This document shows, one piece after another, positions 46,179 to 54,409 of a DNA stretch of 64,000 nt. Source of the DNA: Microvirga aerophila. GTDB taxonomy: Bacteria > Pseudomonadota > Alphaproteobacteria > Rhizobiales > Beijerinckiaceae. The notes beneath the pieces were generated by a model. That model had not been told where the DNA came from and searched no databases. It was given only the letters and a program-made list of their open reading frames with translations. Numbering within the stretch: position 1 is the first letter of the stretch; each line of letters begins with the position of its first letter. The stretch is taken from positions 62,001-126,000 of the forward strand of contig NZ_QOIO01000008.1 in assembly GCF_003332305.1 (NCBI RefSeq), read 5' to 3'. The position numbers and the translations under genes are program-made.

Positions 46179-47807
46179 TCAGAAGATGAACCGCGTGTTG
46201 ATGAAGTTGGACGTCTGCTCGGTGATGATCGCATCCAGCAGGTCCTTGTTGGCGGGCGTTTCCTTGGTCGCTATCATCGAGCGGATCGAAAACGAGCGTA
46301 ACGCATCCGTCACCGACAGCGTGCCCTCGGCCGAGTCCTTGCGCCCGGTGAAGGGAAAGACGTCGGGGCCGCGTTGGCACTGGCAGTTGATGTTGACCCG
46401 GCACACTTGATTGACGAGCGGATCGACAAGCCGGCCGACCTGATCCGGATTGGAGCTGAAGATGCTCACCTGCTGGCCATGCTCGGACGTGGTGACGTAC
46501 TCAAGCGCCATCTCAAGCTCCTCAAATGGCATCACCGGCACGACAGGCCCAAACTGCTCCTCGCGATAGAGCTTCATGCCTTCCTCGATAGGATAGACCA
46601 CCGCCGGATAGAACAGGGTGCCGGCGACACTGCCACCATCCTTGTTCACAACCCGAGCCCCTTTGGCCTTGGCGTCCTCCACCAGAGCTGTCATGTGGTT
46701 GGTCTTGCCCGCCTCAGGCAGGGGCGTGATGTTGACGCCTTTCTCCCACGGCATGCCGACCTTGAGTTTGCCCACCTCCTCGCTGAACCGGCGTAGGAAC
46801 GGCTCGACGATGGACCGGTGGACGATCAGCATCTTCAGCGCCGTGCAGCGTTGGCCGTTGAAGGTCAGGGTTCCGATCAGGCACTCCTTGACCGCGAGCT
46901 CGACGTCGGCGTCCGGCAGGATGATGGCAGCGTTCTTGGCGTCGAGGCCGAGAATGGCCCGCAGGCGGTTCACCTTCGGGTGCAGCTTCTTGAGATGATC
47001 TGCGACCTTGCTCGAGCCGATCAGGGCCAGCACGTTGACTTTGCCGGTGTCGAGCAGACGGGGCACAACCACCGAGCCGCGTCCGTACACCATGTTGACC
47101 ACGCCTTTGGGGAAGGCGCTTTGGAAGGCCTCAATCAGCGGGTAGAACAACAGTGCACCGAACCGCGGCGGCTTGAACACCACGGTGTTGCCCATGAGGA
47201 GGGCCGGGATCAGCGTGGCGAAGGTCTCATTGAGGGGATAGTTGTACGGCCCCATGCACAGGACGACCCCGAGCGGGGTGCGCCGGATCTGGCCAATGGT
47301 GCCTTCGACGATGGTGAACCGGGAGTTGCTGTTGTCGAGATCCTTCAGGGCGGTGATCGTCGCTCGGATGTAATCGACGGTCCGGTCGAACTCCTTCTCG
47401 GAATCCGCTTTCGGCTTGCCGATCTCCCACACAATCAGATCGACAACCTCCTGCCGCCGGCTGATCATCTGGTTTGTGAAGTCCTGCAGGCAGCCAATCC
47501 GCTCGGCCACCGTCATGGTCGGCCACAGGCCGCGACCGTCATCGTAGGCAGCCACGGCGGCCTCAAGGGCTTCTTCCGCCTCCTGTTCTGCGCCAGAGGG
47601 CACACTCCCGAGCTCGATCTGCTCAAGACGGCCATCCGCCGTGCGGACGCAGACTGGCGACCGCACGGAGTCGACGGGTCCGTCCCAAGCCTTGAGTTCG
47701 CCGTTGACCAAATAAGCGCGCTGGTGAAGGGGCGGGGGAGGGCGGTGGTCAGCCGGGAGCTCGCCGTCCTTGGGGAAGAGCTGCCTCAGCGCATCGGAGT
47801 TGGCCAT
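46179..47807 (-). CDS. gapN: GapN-type NADP-dependent glyceraldehyde-3-phosphate/aldehyde dehydrogenase
   Basis: A 542-residue aldehyde dehydrogenase (ALDH11-like). The catalytic Cys is in TFNGQRCTALKM, the Asn in GPYNYPLNE. NADP is bound near VVFKPPR. The glutamate of the usual LELGGK motif is not present: the stretch reads ILGLDAKNAAI. It has an N-terminal extension of about 60 residues compared with typical ALDH. GGGAGG precedes ATG 47807; the longer frame is not supported. Non-phosphorylating oxidation to 3-phosphoglycerate with NADPH output would support reductive stress defence. Confidence 0.85.
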   Translation of the reverse strand: MANSDALRQLFPKDGELPADHRPPPPLHQRAYLVNGELKAWDGPVDSVRSPVCVRTADGRLEQIELGSVPSGAEQEAEEALEAAVAAYDDGRGLWPTMTVAERIGCLQDFTNQMISRRQEVVDLIVWEIGKPKADSEKEFDRTVDYIRATITALKDLDNSNSRFTIVEGTIGQIRRTPLGVVLCMGPYNYPLNETFATLIPALLMGNTVVFKPPRFGALLFYPLIEAFQSAFPKGVVNMVYGRGSVVVPRLLDTGKVNVLALIGSSKVADHLKKLHPKVNRLRAILGLDAKNAAIILPDADVELAVKECLIGTLTFNGQRCTALKMLIVHRSIVEPFLRRFSEEVGKLKVGMPWEKGVNITPLPEAGKTNHMTALVEDAKAKGARVVNKDGGSVAGTLFYPAVVYPIEEGMKLYREEQFGPVVPVMPFEELEMALEYVTTSEHGQQVSIFSSNPDQVGRLVDPLVNQVCRVNINCQCQRGPDVFPFTGRKDSAEGTLSVTDALRSFSIRSMIATKETPANKDLLDAIITEQTSNFINTRFIF

Positions 47808-48175
47808 GTACTGCCTCCCGTGCTGCCCGTCAATGGATCCTGTCAGCAGGCATCGGTGTTGATGGTACGTCATCCGGTCGCCCCTGCGCAGACCTGATTC
47901 AGCTCTGGATTGCGTGTCTTCGCCCAGAATTGCGGCAATCAGAGCTCTCTCAGCACGTTCCTGCGAGACAAGGCTCGATACTCCGCTAACCTCTTTGCCT
48001 GTACACGGCTCATTTCCTCTGGGGTCTTTGGTGTACTTCTTCCTCAACCTGGCGGCGATCCTGTAGGACCGCCGTCCCTTTCCAGAGGAAACCTTGTGGC
48101 GAGATGAGGCGGCTCTACTCCATTACCAGTTTTTGTTCGTCGCTAAACGGAACATCGTCATCCAGGAATATGAAC
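47808..48175. other. Divergent promoter region between gapN and the sulfite-oxidase-like gene
   Basis: No gene is supported. Reading frames extending the flanking genes upstream lack ribosome sites. No clear promoter or operator was recognised. Confidence 0.4.
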
Positions 48176-48781
48176 ATGGCGACACGTGGTTTCACCAGGA
48201 AGACGTCACCCGCAGATTACGCGGATCGTATCCCGCCTGGACAATCCCGCACCGAGGGCTTCCCCGTCCTCTCAGCCGGTCCGACGCCGCGAGTTTCGCT
48301 GGGTGACTGGTCGTTCACCCTCAAGATCGGTCCACGCCCGATGATGCGCTGGACCTGGGAGGAGTTTACTGCCCTGCCGCAGACCAAGATGACTCGTGAC
48401 ATCCACTGCGTGACCAAGTGGTCGAAACTGAACACGCCGTGGAGAGGTGTCCTGATCGACGATATTCTTGCCGAAGCCGGGCTTGCGTTACCACCCGACT
48501 ACACGCTGGCCCATTCCTTTGACGGCTACTCGACAAATGTGCCCACGGCCGACCTCATCGGCGGCAAGGCCATGGTCGCCACGCACTACGAAGGCAAGCC
48601 TCTGACGCCCGAGCACGGCGGGCCGGCAAGGCTCCTCGTGCCGCATCTCTACTTCTGGAAATCGGCGAAGTGGATCAATGCGCTTCAATTTCTCGAACGC
48701 GATGAGGCCGGTTTCTGGGAGCTGCGGGGCTATCACATCTACGGTGATCCCTGGCGCGAGCAGCGCTACAGGGGCGACTGA
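48176..48781 (+). CDS. Sulfite-oxidase-like molybdopterin oxidoreductase
   Basis: A 201-residue protein with the molybdopterin-binding fold of the sulfite oxidase/YedY family. The Mo-ligand cysteine is in IHCVTKWSK, followed by WRGVLIDDILAEAG, AHSFDGYSTNVP and GGPARLLVPHLYFWKSAKW. There is no signal peptide, so it is cytoplasmic. ATG 48176 has AGGA at 8-9 bases. The next gene, 3 bases later, is a ferredoxin-reductase-like flavoprotein and is likely its electron partner. Confidence 0.9.
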   Translation: MATRGFTRKTSPADYADRIPPGQSRTEGFPVLSAGPTPRVSLGDWSFTLKIGPRPMMRWTWEEFTALPQTKMTRDIHCVTKWSKLNTPWRGVLIDDILAEAGLALPPDYTLAHSFDGYSTNVPTADLIGGKAMVATHYEGKPLTPEHGGPARLLVPHLYFWKSAKWINALQFLERDEAGFWELRGYHIYGDPWREQRYRGD

Positions 48782-48783
48782 CC

Positions 48784-49536
48784 ATGACAGACGCGACCCT
48801 ACAGGCAGGTCACGTACAATGGCAGGAGGCTGTGATCGAACGGATCGAGCGTCAAACAGAGGGGGTGAAGAGTTTTCTCCTTCGTCCCCAGACCTGGCGC
48901 TCCTTCCGGGCGGGCCAGCACCTCGATCTCCGGCTCACCACACCGGATGGCTACCAGACCCAGCGAAGCTACTCGGTTGCGTCTGCCCCCGGATTTAAGG
49001 GGCTCTACGAACTCGTCGTCGAGCGCCTTGATGACGGCGAGGTCTCGCCCTTCTTCCATGATGTGGCCGAGGTCGGCGACGCAATCAAGATCCGCGGCCC
49101 GATCGGTGGTCACTTCGCGTGGGGTCCTGAGGACGGCGGACCTCTCCTGCTCATTGGGGGCGGGTCCGGGGTTGCACCGCTGATGTCGATCGTGCGCCAT
49201 CGCGCGGCAGTTGGCCGTGACGTCACTGTCGTACTTCTTCACGCCGCCCGAACCTGGGATGACGTGATTTTCCGTGAGGAATTGATCGCACGGGATGCAA
49301 CTGAGGCCAACTTCACGCTTCTGTTGAGCCTGTCCAGGGACACCGCGCGTCGTCCGCAGGATTTTGGTCGCAGGATCGATGCATCCCTGCTCAACATGAC
49401 CCTGGCAAGGCTGGGCACCGCGCCGCGACTGACCTTCGCGTGCGGCTCGAACGCTTTCGTTGAAGCCGTCACCGGTCATCTCCTGGATATTGGGTTGGAC
49501 CCGAGGACCATCCGAACCGAGCGGTTTGGCGGTTAG
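48784..49536 (+). CDS. Ferredoxin-NADP reductase-like flavoprotein
   Basis: A 250-residue FAD/NAD(P) module. It has the FAD motif RSYSVASAPG, the pyridine-nucleotide motif LIGGGSGVAPLMSIVRH and the end FACGSNAFVEAVTGHL. No iron-sulfur domain is fused. It directly follows the sulfite-oxidase-like gene, and the pair probably moves electrons between NAD(P)H and the Mo site. The real substrate is unknown. Confidence 0.9.
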   Translation: MTDATLQAGHVQWQEAVIERIERQTEGVKSFLLRPQTWRSFRAGQHLDLRLTTPDGYQTQRSYSVASAPGFKGLYELVVERLDDGEVSPFFHDVAEVGDAIKIRGPIGGHFAWGPEDGGPLLLIGGGSGVAPLMSIVRHRAAVGRDVTVVLLHAARTWDDVIFREELIARDATEANFTLLLSLSRDTARRPQDFGRRIDASLLNMTLARLGTAPRLTFACGSNAFVEAVTGHLLDIGLDPRTIRTERFGG

Positions 49537-49587
49537 CCGTGCCGGCGGCAGCCTTAGGCACTGAAATGTTCGTTTTTGGAGGCGGTC

Positions 49588-49995
49588 ATGGAAAGAATAG
49601 GTGCAGTCTTCTCAACTCACCCTCAGCGGCCTCCCAACCCGTCCCTGATCGAGGCGTGCACGACAGCGTGCTATGAGTGCTGTAGCCTGTGCGCCAGCTG
49701 TTCCGATGCATGCCTGGGCGAGGCTCACGTGGCTGACCTCGTCTGCTGCATTCGAACCTGCCTCGACTGCTCGGACGTCTGCCTTGCCACGGCCCGTATC
49801 GTCGCACGTCTGACACGCCCGAGCCCGATGCTGGTGGAGGCGCAGCTGATGGCCTGCGCTGAGGCCTGCCGGGTTTGTGCGGAGGAATGTGAGGACCGTG
49901 CCGCGAGGCATGAATACTGCCGTGTCTGTGCCGAGGCGTGCCGCAGCTGCGAGCAGGCGTGCCGGGCACTGCTTCATGGCGCATCCTTGATGTGA
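49588..49995 (+). CDS. Cysteine-rich four-helix-bundle copper storage-type protein (DUF326/Csp-like)
   Basis: A 135-residue protein with 21 cysteines spaced along four helices (ACTTACYECCSLCASCSDAC, LVCCIRTCLDCSDVC, ACAEACRVCAEEC and the last, YCRVCAEACRSCEQAC). This is the pattern of Csp proteins, which bind many Cu(I) ions inside the bundle. There is no signal peptide, so it would be the cytosolic Csp3-like form. GGAGGCGGTC precedes ATG 49588. It follows the redox pair by 52 bases and may be co-transcribed. Confidence 0.9.
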   Translation: MERIGAVFSTHPQRPPNPSLIEACTTACYECCSLCASCSDACLGEAHVADLVCCIRTCLDCSDVCLATARIVARLTRPSPMLVEAQLMACAEACRVCAEECEDRAARHEYCRVCAEACRSCEQACRALLHGASLM

Positions 49996-50428
49996 AAGAC
50001 GAAGGCTCGTCGCCCTTGGCAGGCAACCGGCTGTCGTCAAGCCGGTGCCTCGATCGAGACCAGCCTTGGTTGCGCTACGGTGACACCGCGCCTGAGAGTG
50101 GCCGCAGGTCGGCTTACATCTCCGGCCTTCCTGCAGTTGCTTCAGGTCCGGATTGCGGATTTCGCCCGAAGTTGCGACAATCTGAGTCTTCAGGCCATGG
50201 TCCTGCAGGAAAGGGCTGGGGACTTCGCTAAGATCCCGCGTTGTACACCGCCCAATCCCTCGTGGGTTCAGTGTACATCCTTCCGAAACTTGGCGGCGGC
50301 TCCACAGGTCCGCCGCCTCTTTCCCACGAGGCAGCTTTGTTGGCAACGAGATGATGTCGCTCTACCGTTTTGCTGCCTTCATCTCGTGTTTGACTGGACC
50401 TGGTCATGCGGTAATGCCTGGAGGAACC
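49996..50428. other. Intergenic region with a terminator-like hairpin
   Basis: No gene is supported. A GC hairpin near 50292-50317 divides it. The last 50 bases hold the ribosome site of the next gene. Confidence 0.4.
50292..50322 (+). terminator. GGCGGCGG hairpin with short T tract
   Basis: The arms GGCGGCGG and CCGCCGCC pair perfectly around a 10-nt loop and are followed by TCTTT. It could end the transcript of the copper-storage gene. Confidence 0.5.
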
Positions 50429-50776
50429 ATGGGCAAATGGGACACTGTCATCAACGACGAGTTCGATGGGCACCTGGTCGTGGTCGAGGTTCGCAGGCCC
50501 AACGATCCGCCGGATATCGGTCAGGATGGACAACCCGGCCTCCGCGTCACGATCACGTGCCTGCGCGACTGCGATGATGAGCCCGGGATGGCTGCGAGCC
50601 GGCAGGCAAGTGTGGCAACCGACGATCCGGCCAGTGCTCTGATTACCCTGGAGCCTGACACCCTGGATGAACTGGAGGGGGACCTGATCGAGGTCGGCTT
50701 CAGCACCGAAGCTGCCGCCCGGATCTCCAGCAAGGTCTCCCATCGGAATGAGCCCTGGCCCGCGACCCCGAACTGA
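50429..50776 (+). CDS. Hypothetical acidic protein
   Basis: A 115-residue acidic protein, MGKWDTVINDEFDGHLVVVE, then GLRVTITCLRDCDDEPG and LDELEGDLIEVGFSTEAAAR. It has no signal or membrane segment. GGAGGAACC precedes ATG 50429, which supports translation. No family is recognised. It converges with the small gene at 50894. Confidence 0.6.
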   Translation: MGKWDTVINDEFDGHLVVVEVRRPNDPPDIGQDGQPGLRVTITCLRDCDDEPGMAASRQASVATDDPASALITLEPDTLDELEGDLIEVGFSTEAAARISSKVSHRNEPWPATPN

Positions 50777-50893
50777 GCCCAACAGGGCATGACTGATCTC
50801 TGGCTCAAGCAAGTGCTGCCGCTTCTTGCAATTGGATCGCCGCCACTGAGATCAACGATTTCATCGGCTCACCAGAAGCGGCATCCGTCTGGC

Positions 50894-50995
50894 TTATAGG
50901 AACAGGGGAAGATAAAGTGTGCCAATCACCAGCGTCAGTGTGAGCACTGCAGTGACGGACGCCCAGAAAGATCCTTGGTCATTGTTGCTGTCCAT
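50894..50995 (-). CDS. 33-residue membrane miniprotein, paralogue of the 16767 gene
   Basis: It begins MDSNNDQGSFWASVTAVLTL and ends GTLYLPLFL, with one predicted transmembrane helix. Design and end match the product of 16767-16871 (MD start, AVLTL, LYLPLFL). It is 54 bases downstream of the gene at 51050, at the end of the locus C operon. The ribosome site is weak. Confidence 0.6.
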   Translation of the reverse strand: MDSNNDQGSFWASVTAVLTLTLVIGTLYLPLFL

Positions 50996-51049
50996 GGCTC
51001 AACCCCGCTTTGGGGCACGACATTTCAGCCGTGCCATCCAGGTTAGTGG

Positions 51050-51448
51050 TCAGTGTGGGGGCAGATTCTTCCGACGCCGGGTGTCCTGCGCGGTGCTCAC
51101 GATCATCTCGACAGCAGCAACCAGTTCGTCCTCGTCGAACTCGTAGCATCCGACGCTGTCGATGGATGCCTGCTGCGGCCAGTCGAACACCTCGATCCAG
51201 AAGGGCGGTACGCCAGGAGTGGTGTCTTCCGGATGTATTTCGGTCAGGTGAACTTCAAGTGGCCCGAGCCGCATCACGACAACGGATCGCCGGTTGGCCG
51301 TGTCCACCGCCTGGTACACCAGCCCGACATAGGACCGGATGATGCGCTGTTCGATCTCGTCGGCGCAGAGATCGGACACGAGAGGGTAGTCGACACACGC
51401 TTGCTCTGCGGGTCTGTCGGCGAATCTCAAGGCTGCATTGCTGGACAT
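51050..51448 (-). CDS. Hypothetical protein in the locus C operon
   Basis: A 132-residue acidic protein starting MSSNAALRFADRPAEQACVD. A C-terminal stretch with FDEDELVAAVEMIVSTAQDT suggests a helix. There is no signal or known domain. GGAAGG lies before the ATG, 3 bases after the stop of the receiver-like gene, so translation is coupled. Confidence 0.6.
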   Translation of the reverse strand: MSSNAALRFADRPAEQACVDYPLVSDLCADEIEQRIIRSYVGLVYQAVDTANRRSVVVMRLGPLEVHLTEIHPEDTTPGVPPFWIEVFDWPQQASIDSVGCYEFDEDELVAAVEMIVSTAQDTRRRKNLPPH

Positions 51449-51450
51449 CG

Positions 51451-52047
51451 TTAAAACCTTCCATTGTGGGATGAGTGCCTTCCTGCAGGACCGGGACGAA
51501 GATCCCGGTTAAGCAGCGAGGCGTTGTAGATCGGGGCCGGGGCCGCCGGGCGAGGCGCCACCGCACTTGCAGAGGCGACGGTTTGGAGAGCATCCAAGAC
51601 TGCTGCCAGGGATGGCTCGCTCAGGACCACATGGGCTTGGGCGGAGACACGCTCGCGGGCCGCGGCAATCACCGCGGCACGGTCGGGATGGCTGTCATGG
51701 TATTCGTCCGCCAGGATCCATCCGTCGATCAGGCCCGGCAGGTCGGCCGAAACGTAAAGCCAGCCAATGGGGTGATGCCAGTCGCGGAGAAGGTAGAACG
51801 CCTCCTCGCCGGTGGCAGCCGTGACCACCTCAAAGTCGCTCGCCCGCAGGTGCTGCGCGAGGCTCTCTCGGAAGGCCGGGTTGGTGTCCACGATGAGGAT
51901 GCGCTCGTGGGTTCCTTCAAGTGATCGTGACACATGAGCCTCTGTCGCTCGTGACGTCTGGGATAGCTCCACGCTCGACCTAACGGTGTCGAAAGCGCCG
52001 GACGCTTCTGTTGCAGAATTCAGTGGATCGTCTGTCGCTCTTGGCAT
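51451..52047 (-). CDS. Degenerate response-regulator receiver-like protein
   Basis: A 198-residue protein. Residues 48-130 follow a receiver fold (ERILIVDTNPAFRESLAQHL, VVTAATGEEAFYLL, VSADLPGLIDGW). The first acidic residue is present, but the phosphoacceptor position reads Ser-Ala before DLPG and the conserved Lys and Thr are not obvious, so it is probably a pseudo-receiver. Flanking N- and C-terminal tails are low complexity. It lies 4 bases after the protease gene and 2 before the next. Role unknown, perhaps protein-protein interaction. Confidence 0.65.
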   Translation of the reverse strand: MPRATDDPLNSATEASGAFDTVRSSVELSQTSRATEAHVSRSLEGTHERILIVDTNPAFRESLAQHLRASDFEVVTAATGEEAFYLLRDWHHPIGWLYVSADLPGLIDGWILADEYHDSHPDRAAVIAAARERVSAQAHVVLSEPSLAAVLDALQTVASASAVAPRPAAPAPIYNASLLNRDLRPGPAGRHSSHNGRF

Positions 52048-52051
52048 CCGA

Positions 52052-52750
52052 TTACCGGCTGATCGCTGACGTTACGGTGGCCTGGTTTCTCAGCCAGATC
52101 CAAGCGTGAGTCCGGTCACCCTCGCTCTTGATGTAGACGTAGCCAGTCTGGTGCCACGGCAGGACGGCATCGCGCTTGTTGTCGAGGATGAAGTCGCCTT
52201 GATCGGTCCGGACAGCCATCACGGCATGGCCTGCGCCGAGCTCGTCCAGCACCACGACCATGCGCAGGGCCCGCCGCGGCAATCCAGCTTCGACCAGCAG
52301 GCGGCGCTTGAGGATCTGATAGTCTTCACAGTCGCCATACCCGTCGTCCGGGTAGTCCCAGCGGTCGATCACGCCCCAGTGGGCGATGTCTTCCTGCGGC
52401 GCCACGGCAGCGTTGACGTGCTTGTTGATCGCCACGATCGCATTCCACACACTCTCATCGAGCTTGATCGTGGCAGGCTCGGCTGGGTTGATCGCGCACT
52501 CGCCCGGGCTCCGCTCGCAGAACTCACTCCACGCGGCGGTCGGCTGAGCATTCCCGTCCGCGACCGGGATCCATGCTGTATCGAACTGACGGGTCTCACT
52601 TGCTTGAACACGAGGCGCATGAATGGCCGAGAGAACCGAAAGGACGGCGATCAGGATTGTGATCAGAAGCCTCGCGCGGCTTCTCATGGGCATGAGGTCA
52701 GTTGGCCAAACAGAGTAACACTCGTGTCTACGTTTGGTTGTCCAAGGCAT
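52052..52750 (-). CDS. Bacterial transglutaminase-like cysteine proteinase (BTLCP)
   Basis: A 232-residue exported protein. A long N-terminus with hydrophobic segment ITILIAVLSVLSAIHA and cleavage near VQASE precedes the BTLCP core. The catalytic triad is visible as Cys in GYGDCEDYQILKRRLL, His in GAGHAVMAVRT and Asp in FILDNKRD. GGAGG lies 6 bases before ATG 52750, so that start is preferred over internal ATGs at 52693 and 52687. It is first in an operon behind the locus C twin operators. Confidence 0.85.
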   Translation of the reverse strand: MPWTTKRRHECYSVWPTDLMPMRSRARLLITILIAVLSVLSAIHAPRVQASETRQFDTAWIPVADGNAQPTAAWSEFCERSPGECAINPAEPATIKLDESVWNAIVAINKHVNAAVAPQEDIAHWGVIDRWDYPDDGYGDCEDYQILKRRLLVEAGLPRRALRMVVVLDELGAGHAVMAVRTDQGDFILDNKRDAVLPWHQTGYVYIKSEGDRTHAWIWLRNQATVTSAISR

Positions 52751-53226
52751 GTGAGCCTCCGTGGCGGATGATGGCCGGGCTCACCGATCATCAATACGAT
52801 ACCTATCTGTATCGTATTGAGATAGAAGTAGACCGATCTGTAGCTTTTAACAAGCCGCAGGCGACGGCAAAAACAAGAGGATCTCCTTGCATATCTGCGG
52901 CCGGGATCGCGGTTGTCGCACCAATAAGCTTCGGATAAAGGCGTACTCAAGATAACACGGGTGAGTATCGTTACGGCCGAGTCGCAGGTGCGGCCCGCCA
53001 AACATTGTGTGTTTGGCCTGATTCACGGGAGCGCGCGTCCTCGCCCACGCTCGCGCGGGGTTCGATCGGAGAGAAGTGCCCTAACGTGGGCTGTTGCGGC
53101 CGCCTGTGCCTGAACCGGCGATGACGGTCTGCAGGCCTCCGAGTGCGTGCGGCCGATTGTTGATTGCCGCAGGACTGGCATCAACAGCGCGAGGCTCGGC
53201 CAATTGCTCTGCTCTTCCTGCAACCC
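52751..53226. other. Intergenic region holding the locus C promoter
   Basis: It contains the twin operators at 52798-52853 and a perfect 8-bp hairpin (arms GCCAAACA/TGTTTGGC, 52997-53017) without a T tract. Frames in the rest have no support. Confidence 0.5.
52798..52853 (-). promoter_or_regulatory. Promoter with twin TetR-type operators (locus C)
   Basis: On the minus strand TTGTTA, then a 17-base spacer containing the diverged operator TACAGATCGGTC, and TACTTC as the -10. The perfect repeat GATACCTATCTGTATC is at 52798-52813, 34 bases from the spacer operator. Same layout as loci A and B, with the spacer operator more degenerate. Confidence 0.6.
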
Positions 53227-53880
53227 TCAGGCTGCGACCCAGGAGCCCAACTCGTCCAGTTCCGCGTTCATCATCGCCATGGCGCGGGCGCGACAGGCGA
53301 CCTCCATAGCCGAGCCCAGGTCGGGATGAAGGAGCTTGGCGAGGCGCCGGCGGATCCGGTTGATGTCGGATCGAGATGTCGGGTGCTCCGCACGGATGAT
53401 AGATCGCGCCGCGGCATAGTACTGCTGAACGCAGGAAGAGATCGCGGCAGCATTGTCGTCGGAGAATGCGACTGCGTCAGGAAGCATACCGGTTATCGCG
53501 ATCCTGCGGGACCAGGGCTTCATCTGGAATTCCAGGCCGGGGTCTCTTGTGTCGCCGACAAAGACGATCAGGCACTGGCCACCGTCCGTGATAAACCGGG
53601 CGGAATAGGCGGTGGAGGTCTGATCAATGACTGTTGCACCATAGACCCATGTGTCATGCGAAAAGGAGGGATGCGGCATCAGATACAATCCCAGGGACAG
53701 GGTCTCGCCCGAGTTCGGGATCGTGATGTCGAGCGTCAGAAATCTCTTTGCACGTAGGGGAATGTTGCCGCCGGCCACTTGAGAACTTTGGCGATGCAGC
53801 AACCACGACACCACGCCTGTCACACCGTGGTGACGTTTAAGTCGTGCGATGCCCGTCAGAATGGAACCAACCAAGAGCAT
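53227..53880 (-). CDS. Protein with a C-terminal J-domain-like segment
   Basis: A 217-residue protein. The N-terminus (MLLVGSILTGIARLKRHHGV) is hydrophobic. The middle is a beta-rich domain of unknown type. Near the end, INRIRRRLAKLLHPDLGSAM with ARAMAMMNAELDEL has the HPD tripeptide and helix pattern of DnaJ-type domains, though the rest of the signature is degenerate. It may recruit DnaK to a specific substrate. ATG 53880 has GAGGA upstream; the longer frame from 53934 is possible. Confidence 0.65.
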   Translation of the reverse strand: MLLVGSILTGIARLKRHHGVTGVVSWLLHRQSSQVAGGNIPLRAKRFLTLDITIPNSGETLSLGLYLMPHPSFSHDTWVYGATVIDQTSTAYSARFITDGGQCLIVFVGDTRDPGLEFQMKPWSRRIAITGMLPDAVAFSDDNAAAISSCVQQYYAAARSIIRAEHPTSRSDINRIRRRLAKLLHPDLGSAMEVACRARAMAMMNAELDELGSWVAA

Positions 53881-54070
53881 GATACTGTCCTCGAATCCGC
53901 TTCCTGAAAGCCAGTTTGTTCGGAGCACAAACAATCTGGTGCTCGACGATTGATGTTACGTGTTGGCAGTGCATGCTTCGTGTCTCCCGGTTAGATCTGG
54001 CAGCCGTTCGTCCTTAATCGACATCGCAAACGATGGAAGATCCAACCTTTGCCTGACTAGCAGGAGCCTG

Positions 54071-54409
54071 TTAACCGGGCGTTCGAAGCTCTCTGCTGGC
54101 CGCGGCTAAGCCGGATCGATATTTATCCCGCAGGAGGGCCATCACACCATCCGCGCTCTCCCGCCCGACCTCCGCGACCAGAAAGCGCCTCAGCCTGTCC
54201 TCCGTTGCATGGCGTCGGTCGAAGGCTTCGTTGGCCAGCATATCCGGCGTCTCTGCTGATCGGAGCCGACGTCTGACGAAGGAGGCGGCGCACACCTGCC
54301 ATTCCTCATTGAGAGGCCTCGCCTCGCTATAGACTGTTAGTATGTCGAATTCGTCGGCGTGGACCGGCTGGTAGGCGAAGAACAGGCAGGCGACAAGTCC
54401 AGCGAGCAT
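54071..54409 (-). CDS. Small exported protein of unknown function
   Basis: A 112-residue protein with a short signal (MLAGLVACLFFAYQPVHA, cleavage before DEFD). The mature part is helical (NEEWQVCAASFVRRRLRSAE, RRFLVAEVGRESADGVMALL) with one cysteine. No clear ribosome site is seen. It may be read together with the gene at 53880. Confidence 0.55.
   Translation of the reverse strand: MLAGLVACLFFAYQPVHADEFDILTVYSEARPLNEEWQVCAASFVRRRLRSAETPDMLANEAFDRRHATEDRLRRFLVAEVGRESADGVMALLRDKYRSGLAAASRELRTPG

Noticed and set aside
46818-47897. 359-codon + strand frame
   Set aside because: Antisense of gapN; no ribosome site or known family.
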